DNA of 64,000 nucleotides from NCBI GenBank assembly GCA_965153355.1, contig OZ231126.1, positions 92,070,001 to 92,134,000 of the forward strand, given 5' to 3'. The DNA comes from Flaccisagitta enflata (Eukaryota > Chaetognatha > Sagittoidea > Aphragmophora). This document shows, in pieces, positions 1 to 13,500 of the stretch. Position numbers and translations under genes: made by a program. The notes beneath the pieces are model-generated. The model was not told where the DNA came from. It did no database searches and saw nothing but the letters and a program-made list of their open reading frames with translations. Each line of letters opens with the position of its first letter. Within the stretch, counting starts at the first letter, position 1.

Positions 1-2250
1 TATATTTTACTGGACTTAGGCGATTTACATAGGTAGAGGGTAGTAAACCTATGTGAATTTTTTTTTAATTTGGTATACATGTAGAGGGTAGTAAATAAAC
101 AACCCCTGCAACATTCGAATTAAATCTGAAGTCTAGTTTATGAGATATTAGCTTATTAATGTAGTGATGTAGTGATGTAGTAATGTAGTAATATGTTACT
201 AGGACTTGAGCAGTTAACATAGGCAAAGAGTAGTAAAGTTATGTGAATTTTTTTAAAATTTGGTATACAAGTAAAGGATATTAATTGAACAGCCCCTACA
301 AAAATTGAATATAATCTGTAGTCTGGTTCATAAGATATTAGCTTACTAATTAATGAAGTAATATGTTACAAGGACTTTGGCAATTTATATAATAGATTGC
401 TTGTTCATTACATTCTGATTTCTTTTCTTTAGGTTTGCCATCCTGGATTTCAAAATTTATCTTCAGCTACCATCAGCATCTTCAGCTACCGTCAGCATCT
501 TCAGCTACTGTCAGCATCTTCAGCTACCGTCAGCATCTTCAGCTACCGTCAGCATCTTCAGCTACCGTCAGCATCTTCAGCTACCGTCAGCATCTTCAGC
601 TACCGTCAGCATCTTCAGCTACCGTCAGCATCTTCAGCTACCGTCAGCATCTTCAGCTACCGTCAGCATCTTCAGCTACCGTCAGCATCTTCAGCTACCG
701 TCAGCATCTTCAGCTACCGTCAGCATCTTCAGCTACCGTCAGCATCTTCAGCTACCGTCAGCATCTTCAGCTACCGTCAGCATCTTCAGCTACCGTCAGC
801 ATCTTCAGCTACCGTCAGCATCTTCAGCTACCGTCAGCATCTTCAGCTACCGTCAGCATCTTCAGCTACCGTCAGCATCTTCAGCTACCGTCAGCATCTT
901 CAGCTACCGTCAGCATCTTCAGCTAACGTCAGCATCTTCAGCTAACGTCAGCATCTTCAGCTACCGTCAGCATCTTCAGCTACCGTCAGCATCTTCAGCT
1001 ACCGTCATCATCTTCAGCTACCGTCATCATCTTCAACTACCGTCATCATCTTCAACTACCGTCATCATCTTCAACTACCGTCATCATCTTCAACTACCGT
1101 CATCATCTTCAAATACCGTCATCATCTTCAAATACCGTCATCATCTTCAAATACCATCATCTTCAACTACCGTCATCATCTTCAACTACCGTCATCATCT
1201 TCAACTACCGTCATCATCTTCAACTACCGTCATCATCTTCAACTACCGTCATCATCTTCAACTACCGTCATCATCTTCAACTACCGTCATCATCTTCAAC
1301 TACCGTCATCATCTTCAACTACCGTCATCATCTTCAACTACCGTCATCATCTTCAACTACCGTCATCATCTTCAACTAACGTCATCATCTTCAACTAACG
1401 TCATCATCTTCAACTAACGTCATCATCTTCAACTAACGTCATCATCTTCAACTAACGTCATCATCTTCAACTAACGTCATCATCTTCAACTAACGTCATC
1501 ATCTTCAACTAACGTCATCATCTTCAACTAACGTCATCATCTTCAACTAACGTCATCATCTTCAACTAACGTCATCATCTTCAACTAACGTCATCATCTT
1601 CAACTAACGTCATCATCTTCAACTAACGTCATCATCTTCAACTAACGTCATCATCTTCAACTAACGTCATCATCTTCAACTAACGTCATCATCTTCAACT
1701 AACGTCATCATCTTCAACTACCGTCATCATCTTCAACTACCGTCATCATCTTCAACTACCGTCATCATCTTCAACTACCGTCATCATCTTCAACTACCGT
1801 CATCATCTTCAACTACTGTCATCATCTTCAACTACTGTCATCATCTTCAACTACTGTCATCATCTTCAACTACTGTCATCATCTTTAACTACTGTCCTCA
1901 ATATTAACTACAGTCCTCAACTCCTCATCTTCAACTTTGAAAATTCCTTAGAAAATTTTTTAGAAAAACTGTTTAAAAAAATTTTTTTTAAAAATTTTTT
2001 CAAAATTTTTTGATAATTTTCTTGAAAATTTTTTGAAAATTTCTTTGAAAAAACTTTTAAAATTTTTTGTTTGTAATTTTTTTTTTGTAATTTTTTTTTT
2101 TTGTAATTTTTTTTTTTTGGAAAATGTTTTAAGTTTTTTTTCAGATTTTTTTTTATAACTTTTTTTGTTGCAGATCTTCTTGAGTCGCATTTACGCATTG
2201 AGAAAGCTTCAATAATTGCAGTCCCCAGTCGGGGACTGCAATTCTGAAGC
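1..2250 (-). mobile_element. Carrier element, inverted copy, cut by window edge
   Basis: Read on the minus strand it starts with the palindrome (GTCGGGGAC on plus at 2228-2236). It continues through an A/T-rich tract (1950-2170), a 19-bp array (about 455-1890), the GGTTTGCCATCCTGGATTTC block also seen inverted at 47620-47660, and 165-bp core repeats to position 1. Its 3' hairpin lies beyond the left edge. It is downstream of the zinc-finger stop codon. Confidence 0.55.
455..1890. repeat. 19-bp minisatellite, about 75 units
   Basis: The unit is CATCTTCAGCTACCGTCAG, changing stepwise along the array: CAGCTACCGTCAG (455-1010), CAACTACCGTCAT, CAACTAACGTCAT (about 1378-1715), CAACTACCGTCAT again, then CAACTACTGTCAT. 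Three units make 57 bp, so long open frames arise by chance. The same unit occurs inverted at 46240-46335 and 47253-47620. Confidence 0.95.
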
Positions 2251-2346
2251 TTCTTTGATATAGATTGATTTGCTTTTTCTAAAAAGTTGTTTAACTTTTT
2301 TAAAAGCCAAGATATCTATGGTAGAAGTTGATTCCATAATTATTTC

Positions 2347-2518
2347 CTAGGTAGTACTCAACGAAGTGCATTTGAGATTAACCTGATCAGCGTGCAAATC
2401 GTGGCAATGCTTGTTAAGATTAGCCTTGAACAGATACATGTTGGAGCAAAGGGGACACTTGAATTTGACTTTCGGGTTGAGACGGGCCGTCGTCGGTTGG
2501 GCTGGACTAGCTGACTTG
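2347..2518 (-). CDS. Zinc-finger gene last exon, finger 2 and stop
   Basis: The acceptor CTTTTCAAG precedes C AAG TCA; its first base completes a Gly codon. The exon encodes KSASPAQPTTARLNPKVKFK, then finger 2, CPLCSNMYLFKANLNKHCHD followed by LH, with spacing C-x2-C-x12-H-x4-H. It ends ...KCTSLSTT and a TAG at 2349-2347. The two fingers resemble each other in pattern (CPxC, aromatic, Leu before the first His). Confidence 0.88.
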
Positions 2519-4107
2519 CTTGAAAAGGAGTATCTGAGTTGCACGAGATTAAGGAAGGAATCGATAATGAGAAGTTTTTGAAAAGAATTTAAAAGGATTA
2601 TAAAAATTTCATCTGGCGAAGCTAATATGATTCTGATGATTTGAAAAAAAAAACATTTACCCAACCCGGACACGTTATGGCGAATTTGGGCGCCACGCTG
2701 ATCAAGAATGAGTGAATGAACGTTTTGAACGAGCAAGTGAACGAACAGCTGAATGAACGTGAATGTAGGAAGACAGAGCTAACAGGAATGAGGAAAATTC
2801 AATTGCGCATTATACGCGTGTCAGGGTGCCAAAATTGACAAAACCCGCCATCTTCTTTTGCCTATGCAGAGGTTCTGTCAAACAAGCCGTCGTGCGACCA
2901 TCAATTCGATCGGGAACTATCGTTAGGGTGAGGTTGAAGTTTGTATTGAATTAGCATTAGAATCAATATTCTTATTATGCAGATTTTGCCTCTGCCATAG
3001 ATTTCTATGGAAACTTCATGGTCACCCTAACGATGGTTTCCGATCGATTTGAAAGTCGCGCGACGGCTCATTTGATAGCATTAAGCAAAGGAAAAAAGAT
3101 GATGGCGGGAGGAAAGCCAGTTATGGTCGATTTCGGCACTCTGACATGCGCATTGAGCAAATTGCTTCTTTGGCAACTCGCTGATTAACGATCATGCGTC
3201 CAATCGACCAATCCACCCATTCTCACACAGAAGATCACGGTGGTCCCCAGTGCTAAAGTAAAGATACAATACAATCGCACATCTTTATTCCATGTAATTA
3301 GCATACCCAGATTTGTAGGAGGCGAACAGTCTGTAGTTATCCGATCCTTCGCTGGCCTTGTATTGGCGGGGTGGGGCTCTTATGGGTTCGCATTTTCCCG
3401 ATTTGAGATCGAGAACGGGGATCTGGCCAGAACGGACTAGAGGCTCCATGCCGTGGTGCTTACGTCGAAGATGCTTGAACAAATCACCTGAAGCAATAGG
3501 CAATTTTTAAACATGAACAAATGCGGTACAACAGCAGATTAAAACCGAAACTGCATTTGCAATTGAAACTTAAACATGAAATCGAGAACACGTACAGACT
3601 ACAGTGGGGTTCATGGAATAACAGCCTAAATTGGAGGAAGGTTTTTAAGTGTCTTAACTTCATTTGACAAACTTGATATTTGAAATATAAATTGTTCAAT
3701 TGGTGCTTGTGTTCAAGATTTTTTTGGTTGCTATGGAAACCAAAATCATTTTTTCAAACATTTTTAACGGCTAGAATATCAAAATTTTGACAGATATAAT
3801 CAGGGAACATTGCTCAGAATTAAATTTGCTACAACTTTCCCACAGTATGTTCTGTAAGAATATTGCTCGTTTAGCCATTGCTAGGGAGCATCACACATAG
3901 CAACCACTAAATGATGCTCCCTAGCAACAGTTAAACGAGCGATATTCTTACAGAACATACTGTGGGAAAGTAGTTGTAAATTCATTTTTAAAAAAGCTAC
4001 AAAATTGCAGTCCCCGACTGGGGACTGCAATTTTTGAAGCTTTCTCGTCGCGTAAACGCAACTCGAGAAGATACACGAAAAAGAAAAAAATTTCAAAAAA
4101 AAAATTT

Positions 4108-4150
<43 letters not shown>

Positions 4151-4418
4151 AAAATTTGTTTTGAAAAAATAATTGATATCCATGATGGCATGCATACCTT
4201 AAAGTCCATGACGGCATACCTTAAAGTCCATGACAGCATACCTTAAAGTCCATGACGGCACACCTTGAACATCAAACACTGAATTCCAAGAAGGCAAACC
4301 TTGGTCCTTGGAGTCCTTGACAGCAAACCTTTTTTTTAAGGAATGGCATGGGTTACTTTATGCAATATTAGCAATATCTGTTTTTAAATCAGTCCATGGG
4401 AAGAAAAAACACATACTG

Positions 4419-4510
<92 letters not shown>

Positions 4511-7500
4511 TGTGTGTGTGAGTGTGTGTGTGTGTATGCGCTCCCACAACAGTAATATATCACTAGACAAATTGAGAAATATTTCACTGTCTCCTACATT
4601 TCACGCATGCACAAAAAAGAGTCAACCAAAGAGTCAACCAGGTCAACCAAAGAGTCAACCAGGTCAACCAAAGTGTCAACCAGGTCAACCAAAGTGTCAA
4701 CCAGGTCAACCAAAGAGTCAACCAGGTCAACCAGGTCAACCAGAAAATCAACCAAAAAATCAACCAGGTCAACCAAACAGTCAACCAGATCAACCAAACA
4801 GTCAACCACAGAGTCAACCAGGGAGCCAAGCAAAGAGTCAGCCAAGGAGTCAGCCAAGGAGTCAGCCAAGGAGTCAGCCAAACAGTCAACCAAACAGTCA
4901 ACCAAAGTGTCAACCAAAGTGTCAACCTGAGAGTCAATGCAAAAGTATTTCCTAGACAACTGGTGGACAATAAAGCGAGTCAGCCAGAATGTAACTAGAG
5001 AGTCAACCAAAGTATCAATATTAACATCAACTAGACCAGATTTCCGGTTGACTATCTGGTTGACTTTTTGGTTGACCATGGGGTTGACCGTTTGGTTGAC
5101 TTTCTGGTTGACTTTCTGGTTGACTTTCTGGTTGACTTTCTGGTTGACTTTTTGGTTGACGTTTTGGTTGACGTTTTGGTTGACGTTTTGGTTGACGTTT
5201 TGGTTGACGTTTTGGTTGACGTTTTGGTTGACGTTTTGGTTGACGTTTTGGTTGACGTTTTGGTTGACGTTTTGGTTGACGTTTTGGTTGACGTTTTTTG
5301 ACGTTTTGGTTGCGTTTTGGTTGACGTTTTTGTTGACGTTTTGGTTGACGTTTTGGTTGACGTTTTGGTTGACGTTTTGGTTGACGTTTTGGTTGACGTT
5401 TTGGTTGACGTTTTGGTTGACGTTTTGGTTGACGTTTTGGTTGACGTTTTGGTTGACGTTTTGGTTGACGTTTTGGTTGACGTTTTGGTTGACTTTTTGG
5501 TTGACTTTTTGGTTGACTTTTTGGTTGACTTTTTGGTTGACTTTTTGGTTGACTTTTTGGTTGACTTTTTGGTTGACTTTTTGGTTGACTTTTTGGTTGA
5601 CTTTTTGGTTGACTTTTTGGTTGACTTTTTGGTTGACTTTTGGTTGACTTTTTGGTTGACTTTTTGGTTGACTTTTTGGTTGACTTTTTGGTTGACTTTT
5701 TGGTTGACTTTTTGGTTGACTTTTTGGTTGACTTTTTGGTTGACTTTTTGGTTGACTTTTTGGTTGACTTTTTGGTTGACTTTTTGGTTGACTTTTTGGT
5801 TGACTTTTTGGTTGACTTTTGGTTGACTTTTTGGTTGACTTTTTGGTTGACTTTTTGGTTGACTTTTTGGTTGACTTTTTGGTTGACTTTTTGGTTGACT
5901 TTTTGGTTGACTTTTTGGTTGACTTTTTGGTTGACTTTTTGGTTGACTTTTTGGTTGACTTTTTGGTTGACTTTTGGTTGACTTTTTGGTTGACTTTTTG
6001 GTTGACTTTTTGGTTGACTTTTTGGTTGACTTTTTGGTTGACTTTTTGGTTGACTTTTTGGTTGACTTTTTGGTTGACTTTTTGGTTGACTTTTTGGTTG
6101 ACTTTTTGGTTGACTTTTTGGTTGACTTTTTGGTTGACTTTTGGTTGACTTTTTGGTTGACTTTTTGGTTGACTTTTTGGTTGACTTTTTGGTTGACTTT
6201 TTGGTTGACTTTTTGGTTGACTTTTGGTTGACTTTTTGGTTGACTTTTTGGTTGACTTTTTGGTTGACTTTTTGGTTGACTTTTTGGTTGACTTTTTGGT
6301 TGACTTTTTGGTTGACTTTCCGGTTGACTTTCCGGTCGACTTTCCGGTCGACTTTCCGGTCGACTTTCCGGTCGACTTTCCGGTCGACTTTCCGGTCGAC
6401 TTTCCGGTCGACTTTCCGGTCGACTTTCCGGTCGACTTTCCGGTTGACTTTCCGGTTGACTTTCCGGTTGACTTTCCGGTTGACTTTCCGGTTGACTTTC
6501 CGGTTGACTTTCCGGTTGACTTTCCGGTTGACTTTCCGGTTGACTTTCCGGTTGACTTTCCGGTTGACTTTCCGGTTGACTTTCCGGTTGACTTTCTGGT
6601 TGACTTTCTGGTTGACTTTCTGGTTGACTTTCTGGTTGACTTTCTGGTTGACTTTTTAGTTGACTTTCTGGTTGACTGTCTCAGACTCTATGGTTGACTT
6701 TCCCTTAGACTCACAGGTTGACTTTTTAGTCGCATGCACGCGACTCTACAACCCGCTTTGTCGGTCCGTCGGTCTGTCTGTCCGTCCGTCGGTTTGTCGG
6801 TCCGTCGGTCCGTCCGTCACACTTTACTTTTTTGTACTATAACGTCAACTCTAAGTCATTCTAAGTCATTCTTTGTCTGTAAGTCTCGCACGCGACTTAT
6901 AGGTGTTGGCCTTGTTCATAGACTCTGGTTGACTTTTTCATAGACTCTCTGGTTGATTTTCTCATAGATTCTTTGGTTGATTTTCTCATAGATTCTTTGG
7001 TTGACTTTCTGGTTGATTTTCTCTTAGATTGTCCGGTTGACAATGGTTGACATTCTGGTTGTATCTCTCAAGGCTGTTTGGCTGACTCTGGTTGAGTTTC
7101 TCAAAGACTCCCTGGTTGACTCTCTGGTTGACTTTCTGGTTGACTTTTTCATTGACTCTCTGGTTGACGTTTTCATAGACTCTCTGGTTGACTTTCTGGT
7201 TGATTTTCTCATAGATTCTCTGGTTGATTTTCTCTTAGATTGTCTGGTTGACAATGGTTGACATTCTGGTTGTATCTCTCAAGGCTGTTTGGCTGACTCG
7301 GGTTGAGTTTCTCAAAGACTCCCTGGTTGACATTCTGGTTGACTCTCTGGTTGACTTTCTGGTTGACTCTCTGATTGACTTTTTCATAGACTCTCTGGTT
7401 GACTTTTTCAAAGACTCTCTAGCTGACTACCTGGTTGAATATTTTGTAGGTTCTCTGGTTGATTTTCTTATAGACTCACAAGTAGACTGGTTGATTTTTG

Positions 7501-10500
7501 CATAGATTGTCTTGTTGACACTGGATACAATTATCAGTCTCTCTGGCTGAATTTCCCTTAGACTCACTGGTTGACTAAGGCTGCTGGGCTGCTGCTGGTT
7601 GATTTTTCCTTAGGAGCCAATTTCATGATTTCCTGCTGCTGCTGTCTATTATATTGTAAGGGTATATATAAGGATGGTTGGGGCTATAAGGCAGGGGTTT
7701 AAAGGGGGATTTACGCTGCAGCAGTCAAACAGCGCAGCAATAACAGATGAGAACCTAAGTTAAGAAATGATTTGCTTGCAGCAGCCACAGCAGAGCAGGA
7801 CTCGTTAATATTTTGGTTGACCATTTGGCTGACCTTTTGGATGACTCCCTGGTTGACTCTCAGGTTTACTTTTTCATTGATTGTCTGGTTGAATCTTTGG
7901 TTTACATTCTGGTTGTATCTCTTATGGCTGTCTGGCTGACTCAGGTTGAATTTCTCAAAGACTCCCTGGTTGACTTTTTGGTTGACTCTGGTTGACCTTC
8001 TGGTTGACACTCTGGTTGACTTTCTGGTTGACACTCTGGTTGACTTTCTGGTTGACTTTCTCATAGACTTTCTGGTTGACTTTCTCATAGACTTTCTGGT
8101 TGACTTTTTGGTTGACTCTCTGGTTGACTGTCTCAGACTCTCTGGTTGACTTTTCCTTAGACTCACTGGTTGACTTTTTTATAGACTCTGGTTGACTTTT
8201 TCATCGACTCTCTGGTTGACTTTCTGGTTGATTTTTTCATAGACTCTCTGGTTGACTTTTGGGTTGACTCTCTGGTTGACTTTCTTTTAGACTCTCTGGT
8301 TGACTTTCTTATAGACGCTCTGGTTGACTTTCCCTTAGACTCACTGGTTGACTTTTTCATAGACTCTCTGGTTGACTTTTTCATAGACTGGTTGAATTTC
8401 TGGTTGATTTTTTCATAGATTCTCTGGTTGACTTTCTGGTTGATTTTCTCTTAGATTGTCTGGTTGACAATGGTTGAATTTCTGGTTGTATCTCTCAAGG
8501 CTGTTTGGCTGACTCTGGTTGAGTTTCTCAAAGACTCCCTGGTTGACGTTCTGGTTGACTTTCTGGTTGACTCTCTGGTTGACTTTATCATAGACTCTCT
8601 GGTTGACTTTTTCAAAGTTTCTCTAGCTGACTCCCTGGTTGATTATTTTGTAGGCTCTCTGGTTGATTTTCTTATAGACTCACAAGTTGACTGGTTGATT
8701 TTTGCATAGATTGTATTATTGTTTTGTTGACACTGGACACAATTATCAGTCTCTCTGGCTGAATTTCCCTTAGACTCACTGGTTGACTAAGGCTGCTGGG
8801 CTGCTGCTGGTTGATTTTTCCTTAGGAGCCAATTTCATGATTTGCTGCTGCTGCTGTCTATTATATTATAAGGGTATATATAAGGATGGTTGGGGCTATA
8901 AGGCAGGGGTTTAAAGGGGGATTTACGCCGCAGCAGTCAAACAGTGCAGCAATAACAGATGAGAACCTATGTTAAGAAATGATTTGCTTCCAGCAGCCAC
9001 AGCAGAGCAGGACTTGTTAATATTTTGGTTGACCTTTTGGCTGACCTTTTGGCTGACCTTTTGGCTGACTCCCTGGTTGACTCTCTGGTTTACTTTTTCA
9101 TAGATTGTCTGGTTGAATCTTTGGTTGACATTCTGGTTGTATCTCTTATGACTGTCTGGCTGACTGAGGTTGAGTTTCTCAAAGACTCCCTGGTTGACTT
9201 TTTGGTTGACACACTGGTTGACGGTCTCAGACTCTCTGGCTGACTTTCTTATAGACTCTCTGGTTGACTTTCCCTTAAGACTCACTGGCTGACTTTTTTA
9301 TAGACTCTCTGGTTGACTTTTTCATAGACTCTCTGGTTGACTTTTTCATAGACTCTCTGGTTGACTTTTTCATAGACTCTCTGGTTGACTTTTTCATAGA
9401 CTCTCTGGTTGACTTTTTCATAGACTCTCTGGTTGACTTTTTCATAGACTCTCTGGTTGACTTTTTCATAGACTCTCTGGTTGACTTTCTGGTTGATTTT
9501 CTCATAGATTCTCTGGTTGACTTTCTGGTTGATTTTCTCATAGACTCTCTGTTTGACTTTTGGGTTGACTCTCTGGTTGACTGTCTCAGACTCTCTGGTT
9601 GACTTTCTTATAGATGCTCTGGTTGACTTTTTCATAGACTGGTTGAATTTCTGGTTGATTTTTTCATAGATTCTCTGGTTGACTTCCTGGTTGATTTTCT
9701 CTTAGATTGTCTGGTTGACAATGGTTGACATTCTGGATTCATCTCTCAAGGCTGTTTGGCTGACTCTGGTTGAGTTTCTCAAAGACTCCCTGGTTGACTC
9801 TCTGGCTGACTCTCTGGTTGACTTTCTGGTTGACTCTCTGGTTGACTTTTTCAAAAGGTTGACTCTCTGGTTGACTTTTTCAAAGACTCTCTAACTGACT
9901 CCCTGGTTGATTATTTTGTAGGTTCTCTGGTTGATTTTCTTATAGACTCACAAGCTGACTGGTTGATTTTTGCATAGATTGTCTTGTTGACACTGGACAC
10001 AATTATCAGTCTCTCTGGCTGAATTTCCCTTAGACTCACTGGTTGACAAAGGCTGCTGGGCTGCTGCTGGTTGATTTTGCCTTAGGAGCCAATTTCATGA
10101 TTTGCTGCTGCTGCTGTCTATTATATTATAAGGGTATATATCAGGATGGTTGGGGCTATAAGGCAGGGGTTTAAAGGGGGATTTACGCCGCAGCAGTCAT
10201 ACAGCGCAGCAATAACAAATGAAAACCTAAGTTAAAAAACAGTTTGCTTCCAGCAGCCACAGCAGAGCAGGACTGGGTAATATTTTGGTTGACCTTTTGG
10301 CTGACCTTTTGGTTGACTCCCTGGTTGACTCTCTGGTTGACACCCTGGTTGACAACCAAAGAGCTAATGCAAAACTATTTCCCAAACTCACATATTTGAG
10401 AAAGTTTCCTTTGGGCCAGAGCGTGGTAGTCTTTATTGACATACTGATTGGTAGATTCAATTTTGTCGTCTGTATTGGATTTATTGTCTTTTTGTGATAA

Positions 10501-13500
10501 CCAGCCTCAGAAAGCAAGTACGAGCAGGGAAAGATCAACTTCTAATAATATAATATAATATAAAATTTAAGCTATCAAAGGAAGCAAGCTTTTTACGACT
10601 TGCTCTTTGAGATGATAGCTGTTCCGTCGAATTACAATTTACGTGGCAAAGAAAATTAACCAGTCAGTAGTTCATAAGAACCAAAAGCGAGAATTGTTAC
10701 CATGCAACTGCTAAAAATTGAAAATTCTATGTTCAAAATAACCAAAATTGACCAGTCACTAGTTTTAAAAATCAAAAGTGTAAATCAGTAAAGGAAAAAG
10801 TTGCATATTCACCAAAATTTTCAACGACTTTCCAATATATAAAAATAAAGACTATAAATACTTCCAAATAGAAAATATGATGCTTTTATAAGTGCAAATA
10901 ATATCAGTGATTATTCTCTGAGCAAATACTAAAGATTTTATGATACAAAAAACCATTTGTAAAGAGAGAAAAAAAAATCTGATTTTATCATTGTGCTCTT
11001 ATGGTCTCTAAGTTAGTGAGTCATTTAATGGGAAAGCATGCTATTCTTCGCTCGCGACGGCCGCCAATAACTTTGAAAAACTTGACGCTTTTTTCATCTG
11101 CAGTCAGAGAATTGTTCAAATGCTCAGCATCTTGCCGCAATTTAATCTCCCATGCTTTTTCCACTTGACATTCCAATTTTGTCATGTCGTGAGTGATAAT
11201 CACCCCGTTCCATTTCTCCATTTCTCCATTCCTCTCAGCTTCTTTGCCATCAGGAGCATTGCCCTCTTTTTTTCTGAGCATACAAATTTAACGACCAGGG
11301 GGCGCAAATTGCTACTGTTTGATGTTCCAACACGAAAATGATGAACAATGTCCGTAGAAGGATCCAGGTCCAGGTCCAAGTCACCAGCAAGCAATTTGAT
11401 CATGGCAAGATCGTCATCTGTTTCCTGTTGACCAAAAATGATGATGTTGTTTCTCTTTCGTTCGCGCAAGACCCATTCTGGAACAAATTGCACAGGTGTG
11501 CCTTTATTCATTGTGGCAGGGTTGGTTGAACTTTGTGCAGAATTGTGAATTTCATCCACTTTTGCCTTGATGGCTTGAAATTCGGTTTGGAGCTCCTGTA
11601 ATCTGACGTCAGTTGATGTTGTTCTTTCTCCAATGGCATCCATCTTGGTCTTCAATTCATCTTTGATACGCCTGTTTTTTTCCATCTCCTCCACAAACTT
11701 GCGATTGGTTGCATCTAACTGTTGTTGTGATTTAGTCAATTTCTTTCCAAAGGCTTCAAATTCGGTTTTTGAGGCAACCTGATGCTTAACCACTTGGGCT
11801 TTGAAGGAATCAGCACTTGAGATATGATTTTTCATTTTAATGGTTAGCATGGCAATTGTTTCATTCAAAGCTGTATGATTATTGTTAATGCCTTCCACGA
11901 CTTTTTCAAAACCTTCAAAACCTTTTTTGAAGGTCATGAGTAGAGCATCCATTTTGGTTTTCCATTCATTTGTTTCTTTTGACTCTTTTTCCAGTTGCGC
12001 AATATCATGCTGTATTTTCTCCATGTCTTGAGCTTTATTAACACGGAAAGATGACAATTTCCTTCAGTAAGATTCAGTCTTTGGTTCTGTGAAGTAGTTT
12101 TTTTTTTTAGCTGCGAAGGAGTAAACGGTTTTGAAACACAAATTCTTAGCTGTAGTTGTTACACAAGAAGACCAAGGTTGGAGAACTGATTCAACTTGGA
12201 CTTTAGATTCCAAACAAATATGAGGCGATGAGAGAGTGAGACCACGATAGCGATTTTTTTTGATGATGAAATAAAATCAATACCATTAATGATGGTAGTT
12301 TCTTTCAAAGTTTTGACCCTTCCCGTTGACTGATTGAGATGAAAATTTGCAGTTGGGTGGAGAACAAAAAGATGGAATTTTGAGTGTATTTATAGCCGAT
12401 TACATTATGGTTGAAGCAGTTTTTTGATGATTTTTCTTGGAAAGCCGCAAAGGTCGAAGAGAGGGGGTAGGTTTGCCAATTCTGACAGAGAAAGATTTAT
12501 TTATTCTGATATGACAAGTTATGACATGTATTTTAATTCAAGGCAGAGTTACAGGTAACTCAGCATTTTTATGCAGACTGAAAAAAAGAACCAGCAGGAA
12601 AGAGACACTGATTAATTTAATTGGGATATTGGGAATGAGGGCTATTAGGCAGCAGTTGGGATAAAAGAGAACTAGGGTTTGGGTTGCAATTGGGGTGGCA
12701 GAATAAGAATTAGACCTTAGTTGGAATAAATAGGGACAGTATAAAAAAATCTAGGCAGCAGTTAGGTTATGGGATTAGCGGGTAAGGAAGCAATTGGATA
12801 AATGAGGGCAAGGGAAAAGGAGGCAGTTTGGATTACTCAGGGCAAGGGATAAGGCAGCAGTTGGGATAAAAAGGATGAGGGGATTTAGCAGAAGTAGGGA
12901 TATGAAGGGATAAGGGAATTTTAGGCAGCAGCTAGGATATAGTAGGATGAGGGGATAGAGAACAAGGGGAACAGGTAGCAGTTGGGATGAAACCAGACAA
13001 GGATATTGGGCAGCAGTGGTGATGTAAGAGAACAGGGGGTAAGGCAGCAGTGGGGATGTAAGAGAACAGGGGATTGGGGCATTAGGCGGCAGTGGGGATG
13101 TAGGAGAACGGGGATTAGGCAGCAATTGGGATAAATAAGGACGAGAGGAATAGAAAGAAGTTGGGATGAGGACATGGTTGTTAGACAGCAAATGGGACAA
13201 AAGAGGACAAAGGGATCAGGCAGCAGTTGGGGTAAGAAAGGACAAAGGGATCAGGCAGCAGTTAGGGTAAGAAAGGACAAAGGGATCAGGCAGCAGTTGG
13301 GGTAAGAAAGGACAAAGGGATCAGACAGCAGTTGGGGTAAGAAAGGACAAAGGGATCAGGCAGCAGTTGGGGTAAGAGAGGACAAAGGGATCAGGCAGCA
13401 ATGGGCATAAAGAAGGATGAAGGGATGATGGCAGCAGTTGAATGTAAAATCAAAAGTGATTTGAGGCAGCAGTTGGGAGAAAGGAGAATGAGAATGAGAA

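Noticed and set aside
455-1890. CRISPR-like regular repeats
   Set aside because: Units are head-to-tail with no unique spacers, and the genome is eukaryotic.
12775-13200. A 141-codon minus-strand frame conserved at the same length in the second element (53831-54256)
   Set aside because: It is a Pro/Leu/Ser-rich translation of the GGCAGCAGTTGGG array. The amino-acid changes look as frequent as expected for neutral drift; a dN/dS test across many copies would settle it.
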